This document shows positions 44,936 through 55,379 of a stretch of DNA of 64,000 nt, one piece after another (position 1 is the stretch's first letter; each line of letters starts with the position of its first letter). The translations under genes were made by a program, and so were the position numbers. This DNA comes from JAWKOK01 sp963765875 (lineage in GTDB: Bacteria > Chloroflexota > Anaerolineae > Caldilineales > Caldilineaceae). The stretch is taken from NCBI GenBank assembly GCA_963765875.1, contig CAVXYK010000003.1, positions 298,824 to 362,823 of the forward strand, written 5' to 3'. Under the pieces are notes generated by a model. That model did no database searches. It saw nothing but the letters and a program-made list of their open reading frames with translations, and was not told where the DNA came from.

Positions 44936-47298
44936 ATGAATTCGAGACGAACATGGGCAATCGTCGGCGGTCTCCTATTGGCCGGCATCGTGGCCGTCGC
45001 TTTCTGGCTGCGCTGGCGCTACATCCACGAAATCAGCCTCTACGTCGACGAGTTCACCACGCTGTGGGCGGCCTCCCGTGTGCAGGAACTGGGCGTGCCG
45101 CGCATGCCCAGCGGCGTGCTCTACACGCGTGGCCTACTCAACTCCTACATTGAGGCGGCATTCCTCTCTGCTGTTGGATTCAGCTATATCAACGGTCGCT
45201 TCGTCAGCCTCGTTTTCGGGCTGTCGACGATTCTCGCCACCTTTTTCATCGGCAGACGAGAATGGAATGCCCGTGTCGGCCTGCTGGCGGCACTTGGGTT
45301 GGCCCTTCTGCCTGAAGCCATCATCTGGAGTGGGCGAGCGCGTTTCTATTCTCAGTTGCAGCTCTTCAGCTTGCTGGCAGTATGGACGGCATTTGTGGCC
45401 ATACGAACCGAAGAGAAGCGCTCAGAGCAACGGTGGCTGGCCGCGTTCGCAGGTCTCTTTGTGCTCGCGCTCTACTCGCAGGAAGAGACACTCCTGCTCT
45501 ATCCGCCGGTGATCCTTGCCATGGTGCTCTGGCGCGGCTGGCGCTACCTCTTGCGCCCGGCCGTGTTGATCTGCAATGCAGTCTGCCTTGCCGCCATCGG
45601 TCTTCGCTACGCCATCGAGATACTTGGGCAGCCGGGCTACTTCGAGACAATCCAATCGACCCGGCCCTACGTCGGCCTGATCTTCGACGTGGTCGGCGCC
45701 TGGCGCGTCTACGGTCCGCTTGTCACATCGCCGGAGCGTCTGCTCTGGACGATCTTTGCATTGGTGGCTGTACTGGCGGCACTGATCGCGCTCAGGCAGG
45801 ATCACAGCCGATTGTCACATTGAGTCGCTTTCACCAGGCGTCACTCTACTTCGCGCTGCTCTTCAGCTTCGTCTTCGTGGTGTTGCTCGCCCTGGTCGGC
45901 ACGACCTGGCGCGACGCCCGCTACCTTCTCCTGGTACAGTCACTCTGGCTGCTTGTCGGCTCTGCAGGGTTGGTCTGGAGCATCGACCGGCTGCTGCCGA
46001 GCGTGCACCTCCGTTGGCTCACGACTGCGGTTGCCGGGGCCGTGCTGGCACTGCTGCTCTGGCCCGGCGCCCAAAGCACGCTGGCACAACAGACCGAAGG
46101 CTATGACCGGGTTCTGGACTATGTCGCCGAGCACCGTGCGGAAGGCGACGTGATTCTGTCGCCACAGCCGCCGGCCTGCGCGCTGGCTTTGGGTCCATGC
46201 GACTACTACGCCATCCAACGCGGCTACGAGGAGTTTGTCATTGAGAATGAAAGCGGCACACTCGTGGATCGTTGGTCTGGGGCCGAGTTGTTGAACGAAA
46301 ATGAGCGGCTGATCAGCGTTATCCAGGAAGCGCCGCGCACATGGTTCATCACAGACAGCTTCCGTCTGGCCACCCGTTATGAGCCGGAGTTCACACGCAC
46401 CGTGGTGGAGCAGTTTGATATTGCCTTTGAAGAGCGCGGCGTAATGGCTTTGGTGGCCGATGAATGGCAAGAACAACCGGGAAATTTGGAGACGCAGAGC
46501 ATTGCGGAGCCAGTCCGGTTCGATCCGTTGGCACTGGTGGGGTTGGAGACAGGAGCACTTGAAGCAGGTGAGCCGTTGCCGGTCACATTGCTCTGGCAGA
46601 GTATCGACCCTGTCGAGGGACAGCTCAACACATCTGTACAGTTGATGGCCGAAGATGGTAGCCGCATGGCCCAGGCCGATGGGCCGCCGGCCAACGGTAT
46701 CGTGCCGTCCAGCCTGATCTTTGATCAGCCAGTGCCAGATTTCAAGATGCTGGAAATGCCAGAGACGCTGGACCCAGGCAGATATCGTTTGGAAGTATCG
46801 GTCTACAGATTGCCGGCCGATGGCGAAGCCGATATCACGATGTTGAGTGAAGCGGAGCCGGTTGTATGGTTCAACACCAGTCTGCCTGTGGAGGAACCGG
46901 AAGCGCCCCTGAATGTCCAGTGGAGCGAACCCATCGAGTTGGTGGGCATAGATGCGCTACGGGAGACATTGCAGAGCGGAGAGGAACTGACTGTGCGATT
47001 GGTCTGGCGGGCTGCTGACGATGTGAGAGGAGACTACACAGCGTTCGTGCACCTGGTCGATGCCGCAGGCACGACCCTTGCTCAGCAGGATCAGCCGCCG
47101 GGCGGGCTCTTCTATCCGACATCCGGTTGGCAGCCGGACGACCTGATCGAAACGGCCTTTGCGTTGAGCATACCCGTCAACAGCACGCCTGGTACATACA
47201 GGCTGATTGCGGGCCTCTACGATCCGAATACGGGTGAGCGGCTGATGATTGACGGCAATGGAGACGTGTCACTACTGGCCGAGATTGATGTGGAATAG
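44936..47298 (+). CDS. Membrane glycosyltransferase (PMT/ArnT-like) with C-terminal beta modules, frameshifted
   Basis: A polytopic GT-C enzyme of about 787 residues that should move a sugar from a lipid-phosphate donor. The first outer loop has the catalytic-like acidic motif YVDEFTTLWAASR, followed by about 10 membrane segments. After about residue 330 a soluble part starts (QQTEGYDRVLDYVAEHRAE). At the C-terminus are two copies of a beta module (about 510-630 and 660-785). The second reads VHLVDAAGTTLAQQDQP, PTSGWQPDDLI and GTYRLIAGLYDPNTGERL. One base is missing near 45805-45820: the first frame ends RQDHSRLSH while the second continues LSRFHQASLYFALLF. The same C-terminal module ends the two other glycosyltransferases in this window. 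Confidence 0.82.
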
Positions 47299-47369
47299 AG
47301 CCACATTCCTGGAAGATTTCTGAGCACAATGGCCTCAGAGCATCTTGTTTGACCCATCCCAGCGATAAT

Positions 47370-47976
47370 TTAGACTTCGACTTCCACGATATCATCTTCC
47401 TCAAGTTCATCGTCCTCAGCCAGATCCTCGGAAGCAGCATAGAAGATCAGAAGCACCGATCCATACGCAGCGGCGGTCATATTCTTCCAGGTATGTTAAC
47501 TCGACCGGTTCTTGTTCACGCGGGTGGATCTGGACGACAACTGTCGCATATTGGGCCATTAGCTCAGGACGGGCATCCAGTTGCAACAGGGCCTTGCGCC
47601 ACATGTCCTTGTATTGGGGCGGAGCAATATAGATGAAGTCGAACGGCTCACCAGTATAGCTTTCAAGCACAGAAAAGCTATCGGCCCGCTGCACCCGTGC
47701 CCGGGTATCCATATTACAATGTTTGAGATTGACCAGAATAGTCTGACAAGCCTTGCGGTTCATGTCGACAAAGTGGACGTAGTCGGCTCCCCGACTCAGC
47801 GCCTCGATGCCGACAGAGCCGGTCCCGCCAAAGAGATCGAGCACGCGCACGCCCTCGATCCAGTTTCCGATGATGCTGAAGAGCGCCTCCTTGGCACGAT
47901 CGGTGATCGGACGCGTGCCGTCGCCGGGAACCATCTTCAGTTTTCTTCCTTTGGCCTGTCCAGCGATCACGCGCAT
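47370..47976 (-). CDS. rsmD: 16S rRNA (guanine966-N2)-methyltransferase RsmD, frameshifted at the end
   Basis: A class I SAM-dependent methyltransferase acting on 16S rRNA G966. It starts MRVIAGQAKGRKLKMVPGDGTRP with TDRAKEALFSII (family hallmark), then the SAM site VLDLFGGTGSVGIEALSRGA and an acidic loop FVDMNRKA. The catalytic motif is IAPPQY in place of the usual DPPY. The C-terminus shifts frame near 47465: one extra base separates ...EYDRR from YGSVLLIFYAAS, which then runs through an acidic tail to a stop at 47370-47372 (span 3n+1). The product is about 201 residues. It overlaps no neighbour. Confidence 0.9.
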
Positions 47977-48007
47977 GGTTCAGTCTTCGTCTTTCTACCG
48001 CAGAAAA

Positions 48008-48856
48008 CTACGGCTGTAGCACGGCCTGCCAAGTGTTGTCGTTGAACAGCTTGAAATAGCGTATCGTCGCATCTTCAAAACAGGCGATCACGCGTCCATT
48101 TTCAAACATCTGAATCACAGAGTGCTGACAAAGTCGTTCCTCAACAGTGATCGTCCCCATTCGATCGCGTACATCCGGGTCGTCGCACCAGACCTTGCCG
48201 AAACCACGCCGCGGTAAGGGCGGTGATGACGGTTCTCCGGCCAATGGATTGCACGAAAAGTCGGGCATATCTTCTGTCCAGTCATCAACCGCCGCCCGCC
48301 ATACGCCATCCGGGAAGAGCGTGTAGATCTGGTCTTCCCAACTGAGCCAGAGCATATACTTGTTGAACTCCGGACCAGGGCCAAATTCGTTAAATCCGAC
48401 AGCCTCTGATAGCGCAGGAGCCAGTGCACAGCCCATGACCGATTCTAACTGAGGATATCCCGCCAGATCTAGATCCGATTCGACCTCGCAATTTCGACTC
48501 ACCTCGACAACAGGCGTTGTCTGGATCGCAATGGCAGCGCTTGTGATTGTCTCGCTGTCGTCAGCGGACAGGCTCTCTGCCGTACTGGTCATCGGCGTCG
48601 GTTCCAAGGTCACGACAATCATGGTCGTGTCGTCGAGCGGCGTGGCCGTTTCTTCGGCACGTTCTGCCGAAGTAGCCGTCGCCTCCGGTAAAGCGGTTGC
48701 GGTGGGTGTGGGCGCTGGAGCATCGCCACCGCAGGCGGCCAACAGAACAACCAATATGATCCACAACAGTAGAGTCCCAACTTGTCGAGGAAATCGCTGT
48801 AGCAGTTGCCCGGAAAGGGAGTCGCCACTGTACGATTCATTTCCAACAATACTCAA
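48008..48856 (-). CDS. Secreted lipoprotein with Thr/Pro/Ala linker and WLSWED-type domain
   Basis: A 282-residue lipoprotein. Its signal segment (VGTLLLWIILVVLLAAC) has the lipobox LAAC, followed by a Pro/Thr/Ala/Ser linker (about 45-120) and a domain of about 160 residues with LWLSWEDQIYTLFPDGVWRA, GFGKVWCDDPDVRDRMG and MFENGRVIACFEDATIRYF. The last part resembles surface proteins of the phylum, function unknown. The frame is open to ATG 48883, but a perfect AGGAGG lies six bases before TTG 48856 and only there, so I use that start. It follows rsmD on the same strand. Confidence 0.8.
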   Translation of the reverse strand: MSIVGNESYSGDSLSGQLLQRFPRQVGTLLLWIILVVLLAACGGDAPAPTPTATALPEATATSAERAEETATPLDDTTMIVVTLEPTPMTSTAESLSADDSETITSAAIAIQTTPVVEVSRNCEVESDLDLAGYPQLESVMGCALAPALSEAVGFNEFGPGPEFNKYMLWLSWEDQIYTLFPDGVWRAAVDDWTEDMPDFSCNPLAGEPSSPPLPRRGFGKVWCDDPDVRDRMGTITVEERLCQHSVIQMFENGRVIACFEDATIRYFKLFNDNTWQAVLQP

Positions 48857-48889
48857 TATATTCCTCCTGCAACGGGAGATCATGATTGA

Positions 48890-51261
48890 TCAGCGACTTG
48901 CCACAACCTGTACGGGTCCCAGTTCAACAGCGTAGTCGCCAGGCCCGGCACTGATCGGCAAGCGCTGTCCATTGACCGGATCGTAGAGACCTACGGCAAT
49001 GGTGTAGTCGCCGACGGGTAGACTGACCGGAAGAAGCATACCATAGCGGTCGATAATCTCCGTTTCCGGCGTCCATGTACTCGTTGGCCGAGTCCACTGT
49101 ACAGGTTGTCCATCGCGCTGTGCCACTTTGTCTCCGTCACTGTTCAGCAGGTGGACAAAGACGTGATAGTCATAGTCGACCGCCTGCAAACTGCGCCAGG
49201 CCAACAGAACAAGCACTTCACTGCCCGGCGTCACTTGCTCGGTCAGCGCATATCCCTCCAACTGAATCCATCCGTTGTCGGCAGCAACCGGCCCAGGTTG
49301 ATTGGGGTCGCCGAAGATCGTGCCAAGTCCAACCTGAGCCAACGAATACGCATCGGACAGCGCATAGAGCGCCATGCGATCGCCGTCTTCACCAGTTGGG
49401 CGACTGTCCATCAAGAGAAATTCGTTGCTTCGTAACACGCTTTCCCATCCTGATCGCTCTGGCGATGTCGCGTCGGGGACTACCCATAGTCGGCGATTGG
49501 ATCTACGCAGATGTGATAGCAAGTCGGCATCTGTTGGCTCCAGTGTCTCCCGCGCAAAGAGACCGTAGCCGGGCAAGCGTCCATGATAGGCATTAGCAAA
49601 TTGCTGAGTCTCTTGTGGAATCAGATGCAGCACCGCATCGCCGCTCTGTTCCTGGGCATAGATGCGTCCGGCAATTGCACGATTGTCATCGTCGCTCAGA
49701 TAGGGTTTGTGGTAGGCGAGAACGAGCAGAACAATCAGAAGAAGGCTGACGCCGTAGAGCCAATTCGGTGACGAATCGACAGCAGCCGTATCATCGGCAC
49801 TGTCGGGTCTGCATAGCAGCCTCAGTATCAGAAAAACACCGATGATGATGCCGACAACGGGCGCCAGAAATGTGAACCAGCTGAACGTTCCGGCAACCTG
49901 ACCGGTTCGCCACCAGGCTAGATGGATATTTTCAGGCGTCAGGAATTGCCACTGCAAAAGTAGAGGGGATGTGCGAAAATTGACGAAGGTTTCGGGCAGC
50001 GTAAAGCGGTTCGAAATTGGCTGCCAGCCATTCCTGAACCAGGTCGAAGGGTGCCAACATACCCAGCCATTGCACGGCCACGGATAGGGCAAAGAGCGCC
50101 CACGCCAGAACCCGACCCAACATCCCCCAATGACGAACCATCTCAGCCCAACCCGCGCCGGCCATCAATGACAAGAACGGCATCATCGGCACTAGAAAAC
50201 GGGGTCCCCAACTGTGGCCGCCATGCCACATATACCACTTGCCGTAAATAAGTACATAGGTGACAAAGATGGAGGAAATCAGCCAGAAAATGCGCCTTTC
50301 GTTGCGCCAGAACCAGACTGCCCCCGGGATGACGAGCAACAGAATCGGGCTGTACCAGATCAGGCCGCGACCGGGGCTGACCAACATCCCTGCGATGCCA
50401 AACCACCAGAGCGCGTCAAAGCGCTCGGTCTCAGCGTAGCCTGTCTCGAGGATGTGTCCAAAACGCGCCCAATTCCACCACAGTGAAATCAAGCCAACGG
50501 CGATGACGGGTATCAAGAAGCTGATGATCGGTCGCCAATTGTAGCGGAGGATGGCACGCCAGCCGGGGTGGTCGTTCATCTGACGCTTGACCTGGCTTTC
50601 CAGCACCAGGTAGAGGCCGACTAGATAGATGGGCAGCGTGACCAGGTTGATGACACGGGCCAGATATGCGACGCCCCAGGCCATGCCGGCCATCACCAGA
50701 TAGCGCTTGCGACCTGTTTGTGCGTAGGCAAGCAGACCATAGGATGCGGCGAATAGGCCCCATCCACAGACCGGATCGCTGAAAAAGGTCTGCGTGTATG
50801 GCCACGCCAGCGTAGCCAGGCCAAAGATCAGCGCTACAATGATCGAAGCGCTTCGGCTCCAGTCGAGCCGCCGCCCTGTGCGGTAGAGCAATGCGCCTGT
50901 CCAGGCGGTGAGAATTGGGTTGAGCAAGAGGGCGGCCTGCACAAGACCGAATGGTGTTCCAGACACGCGCCAACCAGACCAACGGCAGCGCAAGCAAGGG
51001 CATGCCCAGTCCTTTGCGGCTGTAGAGGTTGCCATCAGGGCCAAAGTCGCCCTGTTGCAGCCCCATCCAAAGAATCTGATTCGTACTCGCTTCGCCACGC
51101 CGCGCCAGGCTCTCGGTGGTGGCGAACATGGCCAAACCATCGCTGCTCTGAATTACGCCGGTATAGGTGAAGAGATAGCACGCGAGCAGAAAACCAAAGA
51201 TGAGAAAGCCAATGCTTCGATCTCTGGCCTGAATGTCGCGTACCTTTCGATTCGATACCAC
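48890..51261 (-). CDS. Membrane glycosyltransferase with C-terminal beta module (two frameshifts)
   Basis: A GT-C-type polytopic enzyme of about 789 residues. The N-terminus (IGFLIFGFLLACYLFTYTG, then VIQSSDGLAMFATTESLARRG) places an acidic residue in the first outer loop, as in Dol-P-Man-type transferases. About 12 membrane helices follow, with GGHSWGPRFLVPMMPF as a later motif. The C-terminal module (about 650-785) ends VHLLNSDGDKVAQRDGQPVQ, PTSTWTPETEI and GDYTIAVGLYDPVNGQRLPI. Two extra bases break the frame, at about 50965 (VSG/WNT) and 50012 (ANF/NRFTLPETF). The start is GTG 51261 with GAAGGG upstream. It is followed by a second similar gene. Confidence 0.8.
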
Positions 51262-51310
51262 GATTGCCCTTCAGGTAGAGGCAAGGATTGTCCCCGCCCG
51301 CAATGGATGA

Positions 51311-53496
51311 TTAATCGCTGTCTATCTGGATCGGAAACGACATGTGATCTGCCTGTGTTCCATCCGGCAGAGCGATAGGCCGGCGGCCTCCACCATCATA
51401 CATGCCGACCAACAATTGGTATGTTCCGGCGGGCAGATCTGCCGGCAGCGACAGTCGATAGGGATCACGGATGAGCTCTCCTGGAGCCCACGAATTCGTG
51501 GGCGCTAGACCTTCGACGGGTACGTTGTCCTGCTGCGCAACAAGTGCACCTTCGTCATTCAGCAATCTGTGTAAAAACGGTATAGCTTCCATCCACCGTC
51601 TCATTGGTCTGCCAATATAGCACCAGATGAAGGTCGTCACCCGCCTCTGCCGATGCCATCTCCATCGACTTCAATTCTATCGGTCCGCCGGCAGCATCTA
51701 TCGCTTCCCATCGGCTCACCAGATACATGGGGCACGATCCGGGCCAGAACGCACGCGCCCAGTTTCTGCCGATCCAGCACCTCGACTGTCGGACCCGTGA
51801 AATATGTCTGCGCAGCGATCGATGGCTCACGCTCCACCCACCAGAATTCGCCCTCACGGATCAGTTCATCCAACTGGCGAGCCAAAACGGATTCAGGCGC
51901 TTCGTCGATCGCGCTGTAGGTGTCCAGTATGCGGATGTCGTAGTCTTCACGCAGCCACGGATAGAAATCACGCCAAACATTGAGATCTTCGCTGACAATG
52001 GTCCGGTTGGGCCATTCGGTTTGTTCTTGCAGGTAGGCGATGGCCGGCTGACAGGTCTCTTCCTGCCAGCGTCTCGCTTCATAGGCCTGTGCAGCACGCG
52101 GTGCGCCGAGCAAGGCGACGAACAATGAGACGAGCAACGTTGCCCAAGAGAGGCGTCCGCTCCATCGTTCTATCGATTGTTTGCGCTCGCCCAGGGGCCA
52201 GATTTGGCCGACGAACTCGGCTGCCAACAAGAGCAACAGAGCTGTGCGCAAGAGCACTGCGGCCACCATGATCCAATGCTCATCCGGCAACATCATCAGA
52301 TAGACGTAGGTTTCGATGCCGTTGATCACGCTGAGGGCAACGGCGACCAAAATAGTGCGCATCGACGGGTTCAGCAGCACCACGAAGGCCAGGATCCAGA
52401 CCAAGAATTGAGGGCTCCAGCCTTTGCTATAGAGCAGAAGCCAGATCATGCTGACGGCATTGAAGACGATGGGCGTACGTATCCGCGCCCAATCATAGCG
52501 CCGGGTATAGAGCCAGAGATAGATCCCCACGAAAGCGAGCGTCACCCAAGTCCAAGGTATTCGACTCTCCCACTGATAGGTCTCAAAGCTCACCAGATTG
52601 CGCATGTCCAATGGCACCAGACCATAGCCGTAGAAGCCGTCGATCAGCGCCCAGACACTCTGCCACGGTGGCCGTATACTCTGAATGTGGAAACTGCTGA
52701 AGCCGAGGGCCAAATTGCCGTTGGAGAGCCAATAGCCCAGTCCGCCGGCGACACCGAAAAAGATGGTCGTGTAGACGGCAGGACGCAACAAGTTTGCCGG
52801 TGAGCGCCGATCAAACCACTCGGTACGCGCTGCACGCCAGCTCAGTTTGGCCCCCAGCCAACGAATGGCAATGGGCACGACTAGCATTGGCGTCAGTTTG
52901 ACAAGGAAGCCCAACGCAACGGCTACTGCGCTGGCCGGCCAGCCCCAACGACTCTTTGAGAGCAGTAGATCGAGGCCCAGCAACATGAAGAAGAGGGGCA
53001 TGGTGTCGAACCACCCCATCATGGTGTAGGCCGGCACAAAGAGCAGCGCATAGAGAATGGCCGACCAGAGCGCAGGCGGCATACGAAACTCAGCGCTGCC
53101 GGAAGGGGCTGTCTCTTCGTCTGCTTGAAGTTTGAGAGCCAGCCGGTAGATCAGAATCAGATTACCGGTCTCAAAAAGGAGCAGAAAGAGACCAAACAGT
53201 CCGTGAAAGAAGAGCCTGGGATCAGACCAAGGCGGAATGCGGCTGGAGAGTTCGAAGATGGGCAGCATCAAGGCCGGGAAGAGAGGCGGATAGGCCGCCC
53301 ACAGATCCTGAAACGGCTGATAGCCCATGGCCGTCAGTTGGCCCCAGGCATAGTAGAACTCATAGTCTGAATAGTCAGCGAAAAAACCGCCGATGCGCAG
53401 CGTCAACAGCGCCAGAAGACGAAAACTGACGAAGAGCACCAAAACCACGGCAAAGGGCTGATGCTGTTGGTAGGTGCGCAAGAGTCGACTGGTCAT
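51311..53496 (-). CDS. Membrane glycosyltransferase (GT87-like) with C-terminal beta module (two frameshifts)
   Basis: A polytopic enzyme of about 728 residues. The N-terminus has the first helix (PFAVVLVLFVSFRLLALL), an acidic outer loop (GFFADYSDYEFYYAWG) and PPLFPALMLPIFEL. Late helices are followed by a soluble region (about 500-600, RTIVSEDLNVWRDFYPWL) and the same C-terminal module as in its neighbours (DLHLVLYWQTNETVDGSY, PTNSWAPGELIRDPYRLSLP, GTYQLLVGMYDGG). The frame breaks at GGGG 51729-51732 (one extra G on plus) and at about 51570 (one extra base). I chose ATG 53496, since the longer frame to 53547 overlaps the next gene by 41 bases. It is likely co-transcribed with the gene at 48890-51261. 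Confidence 0.8.
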
Positions 53497-53506
53497 AGTG
53501 AATGTG

Positions 53507-53743
53507 CTATCGGCGCGACCAACGGATCTCCATATCGTCACGATCACCGAGGGCGCTGCGCAGCAACGCTAGAAGCAGCGCTGAGGCGCCCTTGGTTTCA
53601 AAGAGATCGACTGTGGGCCAGTTGATGTAGTAGTCGTGGTCTTCGGCCCACTCTTCTTCCAGCTGATCGACCATGAATGCCAAGTCTAAATCCGTGATCT
53701 CGCCGAGGAGTTCGTTTGTGCTGTTATCATAAAGATTGATCAT
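53507..53743 (-). CDS. Conserved small acidic protein (78 aa)
   Basis: A 78-residue soluble protein: MINLYDNSTNELLGEITDLDL, EEEWAEDHDYYINWPTVDLFE, then SALGDRDDMEIRWSRR. The pattern (small, acidic, ending in EIRWSR) is conserved in homologues, but no biochemical role is known to me. GGAGG is 6 bases before ATG 53743, so the start is well supported. It lies 10 bases before the glycosyltransferase gene in the same operon. The 200 bases upstream (53744-53946) show nothing. Confidence 0.75.
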   Translation of the reverse strand: MINLYDNSTNELLGEITDLDLAFMVDQLEEEWAEDHDYYINWPTVDLFETKGASALLLALLRSALGDRDDMEIRWSRR

Positions 53744-53946
53744 AGTTTTCCTCCGAGTGAACTATGCTGAATAAGACAGCTAGGCTACGCGCGATATTGC
53801 ATGAACCGCTAGACGAAGCCGCTATGGCTCGGCGGGTACGAAAACTCGCCCTACCACACAAAATCCTGTTGAGCCATCGCTATTTATTGTAGTGTTGATG
53901 AAGGGAAAGGCCAAACCAGTTGTGGGCGGGCACATCCGCTGCTTCG

Positions 53947-55232
53947 TCAGTAGAGAAACTCACGAATATCATAGCGGGAGATTCGCACGCCACGCGCTTT
54001 GGCCCAAGGAAGCAGGTCGCGCCGAAAGCGCAGCTCTTCAGCTTCCAGGGCTTCTTCAGAGAGCGCCTCGATTTCGGTCTGGACCATGTCTTGAACGTAA
54101 GGGGTATCGGATGAAGCGACGAAGGGTGAGACATAGAGCAAGTCGCCTTCACCTAATGGCATCTGCTTGATCAGGCGGATGGTATCCTCAAAGTGGACCT
54201 GCCGAAAGCGCTCTCCGCCGATGCCGACCATAAAGATTAGGCCCACGCTCAGCCCACCGGCCTTGATCGTCTCAACCGCAGCCTGCACATCATCGGCTTG
54301 CCCCTGTTTACGCAGAAAGGTGCGCAACGGATCGTGGCCACTCTCCAGGCCGACGTAGAGGCGATGAACGTTGCGGGCACGCATATCAGCAAAGTCAGCG
54401 GCACGCTTGTTCAATGCGTCAGGCGCGCTGATGAAGGCGTATATGCCGTCGAAATGGAATGGGTTCTCCTTGCGCCAGCTCGACTGTTCATCGGCGCTCT
54501 GCATGCGGGGCAGGATGGAAAACGACTCGTTTGCAATCTGCAGCAGCGGGTCAAGACGATGCTGAGGAATGATGACCGCGTTGGCGTCGGCCAAGAAGAG
54601 TCGCTTGCGCATGGCAGCGCCACGTCCGAAAAAGGCCTTGACTTGGTTGACATGGTCGCGAAATTCAGCATCGCGCTTGATACGAAAGGGGCGATCTCGA
54701 TAGAATGTGCAGAAGGTACACTCGTTGTAGGAACAGCCCTCGGTGGCCTGGACAACCAGGGCCAGATATTGATCCGGCGGCAGAATGGAGACGGGCTTGT
54801 AAATGGCGTCGAAGCGAGCCCCTTCACCCTCCAGCCGATCCCAGTCCCAACCGCTGACGTAGCTGAGCCAAGCCGATACACCCTCCACCGCTTCGGCGGG
54901 CGTATCACTCACATAGACATTGGCTATCTGCAAGGCCTTTGACCACGCCAAACGCTGCGTCGTAGGCGCGGGCAAGGATCGTTCTGCGCTCTCGCGACAT
55001 CAAGAAAGCGTCGCCGACGACGACCACTGCGTTCACTGTCGGCCCACTTGAGCAAGACGCGATTGTCCAGCGCACGGCGGTAGGTCAGCCCATCGAACCA
55101 GGCCCCGACCAAGCGACCCTCACCGTCAAAGGAGAGATTGGAGCGCCCGCCAAAGCTGAGCGTCAGCGTGCCGGCGGAAAGAGAGACGTGAATCGGTTGA
55201 TCGTGTTTACGGTCGATCCAGGTGAATGCCAT
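53947..55232 (-). CDS. Radical SAM protein with CX4CX2C cluster motif (frameshifted)
   Basis: About 428 residues. The N-terminal part (MAFTWIDRKHDQPIHVSLS, GRSNLSFDGEGRLVGAWFDGLTYRRAL) is followed by the radical SAM core: TEGCSYNECTFCTFYRDRPF (cluster cysteines spaced C-x4-C-x2-C), LFLADANAVIIP, VGLESGHDPLRTFL, and YVSPFVASSDTPYV near the end. Radical SAM enzymes cleave SAM to a 5'-deoxyadenosyl radical; the substrate is unknown. The frame breaks near 54985, where one base is missing between RRFLDVARAQ and the segment leading to KALQIANVYVSDTPAEAVE. The C-terminal frame alone would start without its first 80 residues. Confidence 0.8.
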
Positions 55233-55262
55233 AATCAGATGGTGGTGATGTGGAGGAAGCGA

Positions 55263-55342
55263 GATCCACGAAGGGCACGAAGAACAACTCAGTTCGTTTC
55301 CTTTTGTGTTTCTTCGTGCCGCTTCGTGGAGATTCGTGGATC
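55263..55342. terminator. Inverted repeat with T-tract between convergent-flow genes
   Basis: GATCCACGAAGGGCACGAAGAA (55263-55284) and TTCTTCGTGCC...TCGTGGATC (55310-55342) form a hairpin with TTTTTT at 55344-55349. It lies between the start of the radical SAM gene and the end of the glutathione reductase gene (both minus). It may end transcripts, but it also resembles a dispersed CCACGAAG palindromic repeat. Confidence 0.5.
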
Positions 55343-55379
55343 GTTTTTTCTCGAAGGCTGCCAACGATCATGCCCCACG

